DNA of 8,559 bases from Nitrosomonas sp. (GTDB lineage Bacteria; Pseudomonadota; Gammaproteobacteria; Burkholderiales; Nitrosomonadaceae): contig JAOULU010000055.1 in the NCBI GenBank assembly GCA_029881855.1, forward strand, positions 1 through 8,559, read 5' to 3'. The position numbers were made by a program, and so were the translations under genes. This document shows positions 1 through 5,835 of this stretch, piece after piece; positions within the stretch are counted from its first letter, which is position 1; each line of letters starts with the position of its first letter. The notes below the pieces were generated by a model. The model worked only from the letters and a program-made list of their open reading frames with translations, ran no database searches and was not told the DNA's origin.

Positions 1-574
1 AGTCGACATGGAAGCATTCTGGTATCACAGTGTCACTTGCGGCGTAATGGCACGACTCATAGCTGAAGAAACAAACCACAAAGAACAAGAACGTTTCTTT
101 ATCGCTGGCTTATTACAAGGTATTGGCAAATTGATTCTCTTTACTCAATATCCTTTAGAATCAAAGAAAGCTTTAATTTTCAAAAATCAAGGAGAAGTTG
201 CTGTTACAAGTGCAGAATTGGAAATATTTGGGTTTTCACATACCGCATTAAGCGCAGAATTCCTCAAACACTGGCAATTACCCGACAGTATCTGGAAGAT
301 CATTCAGTTCCAGTCTGACCCTTTGAATATAAACGCACCAACACAAGACTGCTGCATACTACATGTTGCAGCATATATTGCTGGCTGCATAGAACCATGT
401 GCAAACCAAACCGTCAATACTGACGAAATCAAACTAATCTATAATACTGATGCTTGGAACCAATTAGGCTTAGATCCAGAATCAACCCAAACCATTATTG
501 GCAAAACAGGCCTTCAAATTATTGAGATGCTCAGCATTATTAAACCAGAGGTAAAGGTAGCTACGAGCCAATAA
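1..574 (+). CDS. HDOD-domain protein, C-terminal part (5' end outside window)
   Basis: The reading frame is open to the left edge, with a codon for Val and one for Asp before the first visible Met, so the gene starts upstream and about 188 C-terminal residues are seen. The pattern FWYHSVTCGVMARLIAE, then AGLLQGIGKLILF, then an E-x-FGFSHTALSAEFLKHW-x-LP segment followed by IIQFQ is the order found in HDOD domains (HD-related output domain). The usual HD pair of true phosphohydrolases (GLLHDIGKL) is replaced by QG, and the later HH by QF, so metal-dependent catalysis is unlikely. This fits HDOD proteins, which act as signalling or scaffolding outputs, often with receiver, GGDEF or EAL partners that would lie upstream. 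The stop codon directly abuts the convergent gene on the other strand. The family call is solid; the partner domains and the signal are unknown. Confidence 0.85.
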   Translation, partial: VDMEAFWYHSVTCGVMARLIAEETNHKEQERFFIAGLLQGIGKLILFTQYPLESKKALIFKNQGEVAVTSAELEIFGFSHTALSAEFLKHWQLPDSIWKIIQFQSDPLNINAPTQDCCILHVAAYIAGCIEPCANQTVNTDEIKLIYNTDAWNQLGLDPESTQTIIGKTGLQIIEMLSIIKPEVKVATSQ

Positions 575-1045
575 TCACGACTCTAAATATGTCCATGTAG
601 AAAATGTGGCGCCCTGTCCAAGCAAGGCGCCATCAGGATTACATATATTCCAAATAATTGCCTGATCAACCATAAATCGGCGCTTTGTACGAGATATCCT
701 TACACCACGATAATCGGAAATATAACCCTGTGATTTTGCTTGCGCCAACATATGAGCACGCGCTTCACGATTTACAGGTTCTGCAGTAATTCGTGAAGGG
801 GTTTGTGTAAATTCATCCCAGCTCATTTCCCATAAATCCAGCGCAGCCTGGTTCCCATAATTCAATATAGGGTCATCCTGTATTCCATGCGAAGCAACAA
901 CAAATGGACTGTTGAACAAATACTCAGCTTGTTCAATGATCGGGCCATCACGAACAATTAATTCATGGCCTAACCGGTAGGCATAACTATCTAGCAAATA
1001 TTGACACCACTGTGCCGTTTGCAGGCTTTTTGAGCCTGTCTTCAT
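575..1045 (-). CDS. Stand-alone MEKHLA-domain (PAS-like) protein
   Basis: This is a complete 156-residue protein with ATG at 1045 and a CTGAGG ribosome site 8 nt upstream. The core, from about residue 46 (SPFVVASHG) through DPILNYGNQAALDLWEMSW (59-77), the TPSRITAEPVNREAR stretch (82-96) and the C-terminal GALLGQGATFSTW (139-151), matches bacterial MEKHLA-domain proteins. That domain resembles a PAS fold and is also found at the C-terminus of plant HD-ZIP III transcription factors. Here it makes up nearly the whole protein, with no DNA-binding, kinase or membrane region, so it would be a soluble single-domain sensor or small-molecule binder. Its ligand and partner are unknown. The gene is convergent with the HDOD gene without a spacer and has its own candidate promoter. 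Confidence 0.85.
   Translation of the reverse strand: MKTGSKSLQTAQWCQYLLDSYAYRLGHELIVRDGPIIEQAEYLFNSPFVVASHGIQDDPILNYGNQAALDLWEMSWDEFTQTPSRITAEPVNREARAHMLAQAKSQGYISDYRGVRISRTKRRFMVDQAIIWNICNPDGALLGQGATFSTWTYLES
607..632. repeat. GC-rich inverted repeat in the 3' end of the MEKHLA gene
   Basis: TGGCGCC (607-613) and GGCGCCA (626-632) form a perfect 7-bp stem with a 12-nt loop. It lies just downstream of the HDOD stop codon. On the - strand it is followed after two bases by a short T run (ATTTT). It could help end transcripts at this spacer-free convergent junction, but it falls inside codons of a conserved protein segment, so the pairing may be coincidental. Confidence 0.45.
1022..1038 (-). 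repeat. Small hairpin in the first codons of the MEKHLA gene
   Basis: CAGGCT and AGCCTG form a perfect 6-bp stem around a 5-nt loop, beginning 8 bases inside the coding region. Such a structure near the start codon could lower translation initiation. No test of this is possible from sequence alone. Confidence 0.4.
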
Positions 1046-1085
1046 ACTAAAAACCTCAGTTCAATATACAGATCATTTTGTTCAG

Positions 1086-1115
1086 ATTATCATCTTTTAA
1101 TGTACGTCATGTCTA
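1086..1115 (-). promoter_or_regulatory. Candidate sigma-70 promoter of the MEKHLA gene
   Basis: On the - strand TAGACA (1115-1110, 5 of 6 match to TTGACA) and GATAAT (1091-1086, 5 of 6 match to TATAAT) are separated by 18 bases. The expected transcript start near 1079 leaves a 5' leader of about 35 nt containing the CTGAGG ribosome site. This is the best promoter match seen in the 209-base gap before the transpeptidase gene; no equally good + strand promoter was found there. Confidence 0.4.
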
Positions 1116-1254
1116 TTTAACCCGTATTAATTACCTAAAACTGTTTATATCCCCTACGCTAGACCTATCTTTCATACTCTCAAGGAAGAAATTTCAGTTA
1201 TAGTTATTATTCAATTAACAGACTAATTTGTTTAACCGTTGCAAGACATGATTT

Positions 1255-2217
1255 ATGTATAAAGTTTTTTTATTAATTTTTTCTCTGGCTAACCTTATCA
1301 CCTTTCAATCAATTCGGGCTGAAACATGGGTACTTCCACCATCTGATATTGATATTTTTGGTCAGATACAAACCACCATAGCTAATCGCGAAGAAACACT
1401 ATTAGACATTGCACGTCGGCATGATGTCGGCCAGATAGAGATTCTAATGGCCAATCCAAAAGTTGACCGTTGGCTGCCAGCAGATGGCGCAGAGGTTTTA
1501 TTACCGCACAGACATATTATTCCACAAGCTGAACGTAGCGGCCTGGTACTTAATTTACCTGAGATGCGACTATATTACTTTCCAGATCCTAAAGAAGGCG
1601 AAAAACCAGTTGTCATCACGCACCCTGTTAGCATCGGAAGAATGGACTGGGAGACACCCTTAGGCAAAACAAAAATTGTAGAAAAGAAGAAGGACCCAAC
1701 CTGGACACCACCTCAATCACTCAAAGATGAGGCCATTGCTGCTGGAGACCCTCCTCTTCCTGATGTCGTACCAGCGGGTCCTGATAATCCATTAGGCCAA
1801 TATGCTTTACGCTTAGGCACTGGCAATGGCAGCTACTTGATCCATGGCACCAATAAACCCTATGGCGTCGGTATGCGTGTGACACATGGCTGTGTACGCA
1901 TGTATCCTGAAGACATCCAAACCTTATTTGAAAGAATATCTCTTGGCACACAAGTACAGCTTGTTAATCAGCCAATTAAGCTAGGCTGGTTAGCCAACTC
2001 ACTATTTATAGAGTTACATACACCACTAGAAGAAGATGAAGAAATGTACGAAAATTATGCTCAAATGGTTGCTGTTGCTATCAGGGATTTTCTTACGCAA
2101 GAATCTCACGATGCACGCAAAACTATCGCTAAAAGCATAACTATTGACGAAGAAAATCTAAAGAAAGCGATACTTGAAAAAAATGGTATACCAATACTTA
2201 TTTCACAAAACAACTAA
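1255..2217 (+). CDS. Periplasmic L,D-transpeptidase, ErfK/YbiS type
   Basis: This 320-residue exported enzyme acts on peptidoglycan in the periplasm. Residues 1-22 form a signal peptide (hydrophobic VFLLIFSLANLITF, likely cleavage after SIRA). Residues about 40-90 form a LysM-like binding region (EETLLDIARRHDVGQIEILMANP). The YkuD catalytic domain spans about 96-240. It carries IHGTN with His197 and the active-site motif THGCVRM with His211 and catalytic Cys213. The remaining 80 residues are an acidic, helical tail, as in ErfK-family enzymes. Family members form 3-3 crosslinks or attach Braun lipoprotein to meso-diaminopimelate, and the Lpp-like gene just downstream favours the second role. 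The ribosome site before ATG 1255 is poor, and a five-codon frame (ATG 1248, stop 1260-1262) overlaps the start. A good terminator follows the stop codon. Confidence 0.93.
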   Translation: MYKVFLLIFSLANLITFQSIRAETWVLPPSDIDIFGQIQTTIANREETLLDIARRHDVGQIEILMANPKVDRWLPADGAEVLLPHRHIIPQAERSGLVLNLPEMRLYYFPDPKEGEKPVVITHPVSIGRMDWETPLGKTKIVEKKKDPTWTPPQSLKDEAIAAGDPPLPDVVPAGPDNPLGQYALRLGTGNGSYLIHGTNKPYGVGMRVTHGCVRMYPEDIQTLFERISLGTQVQLVNQPIKLGWLANSLFIELHTPLEEDEEMYENYAQMVAVAIRDFLTQESHDARKTIAKSITIDEENLKKAILEKNGIPILISQNN

Positions 2218-2222
2218 CATAC

Positions 2223-2260
2223 AAGAAGCCCCAAAATAGAGGCTTCTTATTTGCTCTTTT
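2223..2260 (+). terminator. Rho-independent terminator after the L,D-transpeptidase
   Basis: AAGAAGCC (2223-2230) and GGCTTCTT (2241-2248) form a perfect 8-bp stem with a 10-nt loop, beginning 5 bases after the stop codon. A T-rich tail ending in CTCTTTT (2250-2260) follows. On the opposite strand no T run follows, so it mainly serves the + strand gene, although it lies between two convergent genes. Confidence 0.8.
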
Positions 2261-2269
2261 AAAACGGTA

Positions 2270-2548
2270 TTATTTATGCATAGCCTTTTTAAACATGCGA
2301 TCAATTTTTATCTCGGTTTCTACTGAACGTCTGTTTGCCTCGTCTGCAATAGTCACCGCTTCATTGGCTCTAGCAGTTGCAGCAGCTGCGTCTGATCTAG
2401 CCTCTGAGACACTTACTTTCATAGCGTCAATTTGAGTCTGCAAGCTATCTGTTGCGCCTGTCGATGCACAACCAGACAACCCAACAAAAGCCCCTATTAT
2501 CACCGCTAAACTTAGCATATGCGTTATACGCTTGATTCTTGTTTTCAT
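2270..2548 (-). CDS. Lpp/OprI-like alanine-zipper outer-membrane lipoprotein
   Basis: This is a 92-residue lipoprotein. The frame could be extended upstream to 2605, but ATG 2548 is chosen because GGAGG (2560-2556) stands 7 nt before it and because MKTRIKRITH gives a basic signal-peptide start. A hydrophobic stretch (MLSLAVIIGAFVG) leads to the lipobox LSGC. Cys27 would be lipidated, followed by Ala-Ser, a sequence compatible with sorting to the outer membrane. The mature 66 residues are helical with Ala-rich heptads (SVSEARSDAAAATARANEA, 46-64), typical of the trimeric coiled coil of Lpp and OprI. The last residue is lysine, the residue that L,D-transpeptidases join to peptidoglycan in Lpp. 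Transpeptidase genes lie on both sides. The family assignment is firm; covalent anchoring is inferred. Confidence 0.88.
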   Translation of the reverse strand: MKTRIKRITHMLSLAVIIGAFVGLSGCASTGATDSLQTQIDAMKVSVSEARSDAAAATARANEAVTIADEANRRSVETEIKIDRMFKKAMHK

Positions 2549-2555
2549 TTTGCTT

Positions 2556-2560
2556 CCTCC
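2556..2560 (-). promoter_or_regulatory. Strong ribosome binding site that fixes the lipoprotein start
   Basis: GGAGG, read on the - strand, is 7 nt from the ATG at 2548. It is the strongest Shine-Dalgarno match in the window, in keeping with a highly expressed structural lipoprotein. It rules out the in-frame start 57 bases upstream, which would add a charged 19-residue extension before the signal peptide. Confidence 0.8.
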
Positions 2561-2729
2561 ACGTCTATTCTCATTCATAACACATCTAAAAATCACGCCA
2601 GGCACTGATTATTGCCTCATGACTACCTATCACATCTAATCTTAGCTGATTTCTCCTGTAAAACAAATGGCCTACCAGCACAAAACCAAAAAGAATCTGA
2701 AACACACCATAAAAGAATCAATATATTTA

Positions 2730-3302
2730 CTAATGAATATTAACCATTACACCCAGCATTATCCATTGACTTAATTGGTCAATTTGCTCATTAGTTAATG
2801 CAACGCAACCATTTGTCCAATTAAATTGATCGTGAATCTCTTTATCACCAGGACCAATACCATGAATACCAATATAACCACCCAGCGGCGTATTCTGTGG
2901 TGGTGTCTTTCCTTTATTGATCGCTTTTAGTATGGAAAGCCAGGTTTCTTGCGTGATTCGCCCTTCATCCAGAGCACGTTTAGCGGTCTCCCGATTTGGG
3001 TAATCAAGACCAAAGAAACGATAATAACGACTATTGTCATTAATCCAACCTATTCTGAATTTACCCAATGGGGTCTTATCATCTTTGGTTCTTTTAAACC
3101 TAGTTGTTCCAAAACGACCAATAGCTACATTCTCGAAAGTTACCTGAACAACATCACCTTGCATGACTGTTAATGTATGCGCTGTCGTATCAACATCAAT
3201 CCAGATAGTATCATTTGCATACACAACTTGATGCACGGCAAGAGAGCCGATTAACCCAATCAGATAAATCAAATAATGCATGAGAATTTGTTGTCTAAAC
3301 AC
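2730..3302 (-). CDS. Exported L,D-transpeptidase, TNGC-motif subfamily
   Basis: This YkuD-domain enzyme is expected to act on peptidoglycan in the periplasm. Near the N-terminus is a hydrophobic segment (LIYLIGLIGSLAV) and likely cleavage after VVYA. The catalytic domain follows directly: TPLGKFRI, then GYIGIHGIGPG, then FNWTNGCVAL with the catalytic Cys about 33 residues before the end. The Asn before GC replaces the common His of HGC; this variant is normal in one subfamily of YkuD proteins. There is no LysM region, unlike the transpeptidase at 1255. The start is uncertain. GTG 3302 is used because AGGAG lies 11 nt upstream and Arg falls in the signal-peptide N-region; GTG 3329 and ATG 3281 are alternatives. 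It is divergent from hypC and lies 181 bases upstream of the lipoprotein gene on the same strand. Confidence 0.88.
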   Translation of the reverse strand: MFRQQILMHYLIYLIGLIGSLAVHQVVYANDTIWIDVDTTAHTLTVMQGDVVQVTFENVAIGRFGTTRFKRTKDDKTPLGKFRIGWINDNSRYYRFFGLDYPNRETAKRALDEGRITQETWLSILKAINKGKTPPQNTPLGGYIGIHGIGPGDKEIHDQFNWTNGCVALTNEQIDQLSQWIMLGVMVNIH

Positions 3303-3332
3303 GATCCAGGTTACTCCTAGCAGAGACACATT

Positions 3333-3345
3333 ATTATGTCATAAT
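3333..3345. promoter_or_regulatory. Palindrome in the divergent ldt-hypC control region
   Basis: ATTATG-T-CATAAT is a perfect 13-base palindrome 32 bases upstream of hypC. Each arm also looks like a -10 hexamer (CATAAT on either strand, 5 of 6 to TATAAT), so it may be a double -10 region, an operator, or both. I found no convincing -35 partner, FNR box, or sigma-54 element (TGGCAC-N5-TTGC) in this gap. Confidence 0.3.
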
Positions 3346-3377
3346 TTATTCATCAGAGAATTCCTCAAAAAAACTAT

Positions 3378-3626
3378 ATGTGTCTAGCTATTCCCGCGTA
3401 TGTTGAACAATTGCTTGCAGATGACCAAGCTATGGTTAATCTTGGTGGCGTGCACAAGGCTATATCGCTGGCCCTGGTTGAAGATATTATGGTGGGTGAT
3501 TATGTCATCGTACATGTTGGTTATGCGCTACAAAAGCTTGACCCCCTTGAAGCCAAACAAACACTGATAATGTTTAACGAAATGTCTAAACTTGCTGATG
3601 AAGTCAACAAGCCAACAACAAAGTAA
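3378..3626 (+). CDS. hypC: [NiFe]-hydrogenase maturation chaperone HypC
   Basis: This is an 82-residue cytoplasmic protein, normal in length for HypC/HybG. It begins MCLAIPA; Met1 is removed in this family so that Cys2 becomes the terminal residue that holds iron and later contacts the large-subunit precursor. VNLGGVHKAISLALV (20-34) and the GDYVIVHVGYAL segment with His46 (40-51) are the other family hallmarks. HypC forms a complex with HypD on which the Fe(CN)2CO unit is built, then delivers it to the hydrogenase large subunit. It is the first gene of the hypCDEX operon, with hypD starting 3 nt after its stop. The ribosome site is weak (GAGAA at a long distance). Confidence 0.97.
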   Translation: MCLAIPAYVEQLLADDQAMVNLGGVHKAISLALVEDIMVGDYVIVHVGYALQKLDPLEAKQTLIMFNEMSKLADEVNKPTTK

Positions 3627-3629
3627 CTC

Positions 3630-4781
3630 ATGAAATACATTGATGAATTTCGTGATGGTGTAGTAGCAAAGAAAATTGCGGAAAATATTTCTCTCGAAGC
3701 AAATCAGGCGCGCAGTTACCACCTGATGGAGTTTTGTGGTGGACATACGCATGCCATTTCACGTTACGGCATTACTGATTTACTCCCAACTAACGTGCAT
3801 ATGATTCACGGTCCCGGCTGCCCGGTATGTGTTTTGCCCATTGGGCGTGTGGAAAATGCCATTCAATTGGCGCAAATACCTAGATTGATTCTGTGTAGTT
3901 ATGGCGACATGCTACGTATACCGACTGCTAACGGTATGAGTCTACAAAAAATTAAAGCACAGGGTGCAGATGTTCGCATGATTTATTCCAGCGCGGATGC
4001 CGTAAAGATTGCACAACAAAACCCACACCGCCAAGTGGTATTTTTAGCCGTAGGATTCGAGACTACCACGCCACCCACAGCCGTGACCATCCAGCAAGCC
4101 CAAGCACTGGGCCTTACTAATTTCAGCGTATTTTGCAATCATGTATTAACGCCTTCAGCCATTTCTCATATCCTACAATCCCCTGAAGTACGCCAACTGG
4201 GTACTGTACCGCTGGATGGTTTTATTGGCCCTGCACATGTTTCCACCATCATTGGTGGTCAACCCTATGAATATTTTACTGAGGAATTCCAGAAACCCGT
4301 GGTCATCGCTGGTTTTGAACCGCTGGATGTGATGCAGGCTATCTTAATGTTAATACGCCAACTCAACGAAGGCCGTGCCGAAGTAGAGAACGAATTTACA
4401 CGTGCGGTTCTACCTACTGGCAACGTTAAAGCACAATTACTGGTAGCTGAAGTGTTTGAGCTGCGCCGTACATTTGAGTGGCGTGGCCTTGGGCTAGTGC
4501 CCTACAGTGCGCTGAAAATAAAATCAAACTATGCCGAATTTGACGCTGAGCAGCGGTTTCAAATCCCAACCCTATCTATTGCTGATAACAAAGCCTGCGA
4601 ATGTGGCGCAATTTTACGGGGTGTAAAAAAACCGCAGGATTGTAAGATTTTTGGCACGGTTTGCACCCCTGAAAACCCCATTGGTTCTTGCATGGTATCG
4701 TCTGAGGGGGCTTGTGCAGCCCACTACAGCTACGGCCGTTTCCGTGACTCCAATGTTTCCTCAAGGAAAGCAAATGCCTAA
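3630..4781 (+). CDS. hypD: [NiFe]-hydrogenase Fe-ligand assembly protein HypD
   Basis: This 383-residue iron-sulfur protein is the scaffold on which the Fe(CN)2CO group is assembled together with HypC. Seen motifs in order are MEFCGGHTHAI with Cys36, HGPGCPVCVLP with Cys64 and Cys67, AVGFETTTPP (140-149), FCNHVLTP (168-175) and AGFEPLDVMQ (227-236). The C-terminal cysteine-rich part holds Cys323, Cys325, Cys338, Cys345, Cys354 and Cys362, which include the 4Fe-4S ligands of the family. All conserved cysteines are present and the length is normal (about 370-380). It follows hypC by 3 nt and overlaps hypE by 8 nt, so translation is probably coupled. Confidence 0.98.
   Translation: MKYIDEFRDGVVAKKIAENISLEANQARSYHLMEFCGGHTHAISRYGITDLLPTNVHMIHGPGCPVCVLPIGRVENAIQLAQIPRLILCSYGDMLRIPTANGMSLQKIKAQGADVRMIYSSADAVKIAQQNPHRQVVFLAVGFETTTPPTAVTIQQAQALGLTNFSVFCNHVLTPSAISHILQSPEVRQLGTVPLDGFIGPAHVSTIIGGQPYEYFTEEFQKPVVIAGFEPLDVMQAILMLIRQLNEGRAEVENEFTRAVLPTGNVKAQLLVAEVFELRRTFEWRGLGLVPYSALKIKSNYAEFDAEQRFQIPTLSIADNKACECGAILRGVKKPQDCKIFGTVCTPENPIGSCMVSSEGACAAHYSYGRFRDSNVSSRKANA
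4764..4769 (+). promoter_or_regulatory. Ribosome binding site of hypE inside the hypD 3' end
   Basis: AAGGAA lies 4 nt before ATG 4774 and is still within hypD. It decides the hypE start against an in-frame ATG at 4651, which would overlap hypD by 131 bases and add 41 residues unlike HypE. Confidence 0.7.
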
Positions 4782-5832
4782 TAAAAACAAAATCAAACCA
4801 AGCTATACGCGCTCACTTGATCTTAAAAAGGGTTACGTAGAAATGGTGCATGGCAGTGGAGGACGTGCCATGACGCAATTAATTGATCAATTGTTTTTGT
4901 CAGCGTTTGACAATGAGTTTCTGCGCCAGATGAATGATCAAGCTTGTTTCCAAAGCACGAACGGACGTATGGTTATGGCAACCGACAGTCACGTGATTAC
5001 GCCATTATTCTTCCCAGGTGGTGATATCGGCAGCCTCTCGGTGCATGGCACCATTAACGATGTCGTCATGTCAGGCGCCAAACCATCCTACCTGGCTGCC
5101 AGTTTCATTCTAGAGGAAGGCTTTCCCCTTGCTGATCTTAAACGCATCGTTGACTCCATGGCTAAAGCAGCGCAACAAGCCGATGTACCCATTATCACCG
5201 GCGATACAAAAGTGGTTGAGAAAGATAGCGGCGATGGCGTGTTTATTACAACCACTGGCGTTGGCATGGTGCCAGATGGCATTCACATTTCCAGTGAAAA
5301 CGCACAACCCGGTGACAAAATATTGGTATCCGGCACACTAGGTGATCATGGTATTGCCATTATGTTATTACGCGAAAACCTCTCTTTTCATTGCACCCTT
5401 GAGTCGGATACCGCATCACTGCATGATCTCGTCGCAAGTATGGTTACTGCTGTTCCAAACATCCATGTGCTGCGTGACCCCACCCGTGGTGGCATTGCCA
5501 CCGCACTTAATGAAATCTCCCAACAATCATCCGTTGGCATGATGCTGTATGAAAATAAATTACCCATTCTTGAACCTGTCAATGCGGCTTGTGAATTTCT
5601 CGGCTTGGACCCACTGTATGTCGCCAATGAAGGGAAATTAATCGCTATTTGTGCACCAGATAAAGCAGACAAATTATTAGCCACTATGCATGCGCATCCC
5701 CTTGGGAACAAGGCCGCCATTATTGGTGAGGTCATTGAAGACACGCATTGTTTTGTACAAATGGAAACATGTTTTGGGGGCAAGCGCGTGGTAGATTGGC
5801 TCAGCGGTGAGCAATTACCACGCATTTGCTAA
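4774..5832 (+). CDS. hypE: Hydrogenase maturation protein HypE (cyanide-ligand synthesis)
   Basis: This is a 352-residue cytoplasmic enzyme. HypE accepts a carbamoyl group from HypF on its C-terminal cysteine and, using ATP, dehydrates it to thiocyanate, the source of the two cyanide ligands. The conserved C-terminal PRIC is present, with Cys352 as the last residue. The PurM/AIRS-like ATP-binding fold shows VEMVHGSGGRAM (22-33), MATDSHVITPLFFPGGDIG (68-86), HGTINDVVMSGAKP (91-104), ITGDTKVVEK (141-150) and RDPTRGGIATALNEI (234-248). ATG 4774 gives the usual family length and has a good ribosome site. It overlaps hypD by ATGCCTAA and is followed after 3 nt by hypX. Its partner HypF is not in the window. 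Confidence 0.97.
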   Translation: MPNKNKIKPSYTRSLDLKKGYVEMVHGSGGRAMTQLIDQLFLSAFDNEFLRQMNDQACFQSTNGRMVMATDSHVITPLFFPGGDIGSLSVHGTINDVVMSGAKPSYLAASFILEEGFPLADLKRIVDSMAKAAQQADVPIITGDTKVVEKDSGDGVFITTTGVGMVPDGIHISSENAQPGDKILVSGTLGDHGIAIMLLRENLSFHCTLESDTASLHDLVASMVTAVPNIHVLRDPTRGGIATALNEISQQSSVGMMLYENKLPILEPVNAACEFLGLDPLYVANEGKLIAICAPDKADKLLATMHAHPLGNKAAIIGEVIEDTHCFVQMETCFGGKRVVDWLSGEQLPRIC

Positions 5833-5835
5833 TGC

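Noticed and set aside
1248..1262. Five-codon frame (ATG to TAA) overlapping the start of the first transpeptidase
   Set aside because: It has no ribosome site of its own and so short a frame is expected by chance; it is mentioned only in the gene's entry.
2549..2605. Upstream start of the lipoprotein gene at 2605
   Set aside because: It would place 19 charged residues before the signal peptide and ignore the GGAGG site before ATG 2548.
2600..2617. AGGCA/TGCCT hairpin upstream of the lipoprotein gene
   Set aside because: A 5-bp stem with an 8-nt loop and no T run is too weak to call a terminator or regulatory element.
2679..2722. Two adjacent 22-base A-rich segments that look like a tandem repeat
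   Set aside because: Only about 14 of 19 aligned bases agree and the region is A/C-rich, so low complexity explains it.
3303..3377. Sigma-54 or FNR control of the hyp operon
   Set aside because: Both are seen in other hydrogenase loci, but no TGGCAC-N5-TTGC or TTGAT-N4-ATCAA match is present in this gap.
4651..4773. N-terminal extension of hypE from ATG 4651
   Set aside because: It would overlap hypD's conserved cysteine region and adds 41 residues unlike HypE; the ribosome site and family length point to ATG 4774.
5388..5825. 145-codon open frame on the - strand opposite hypE
   Set aside because: It lies fully within the certain hypE gene and has no recognisable domain or ribosome site.
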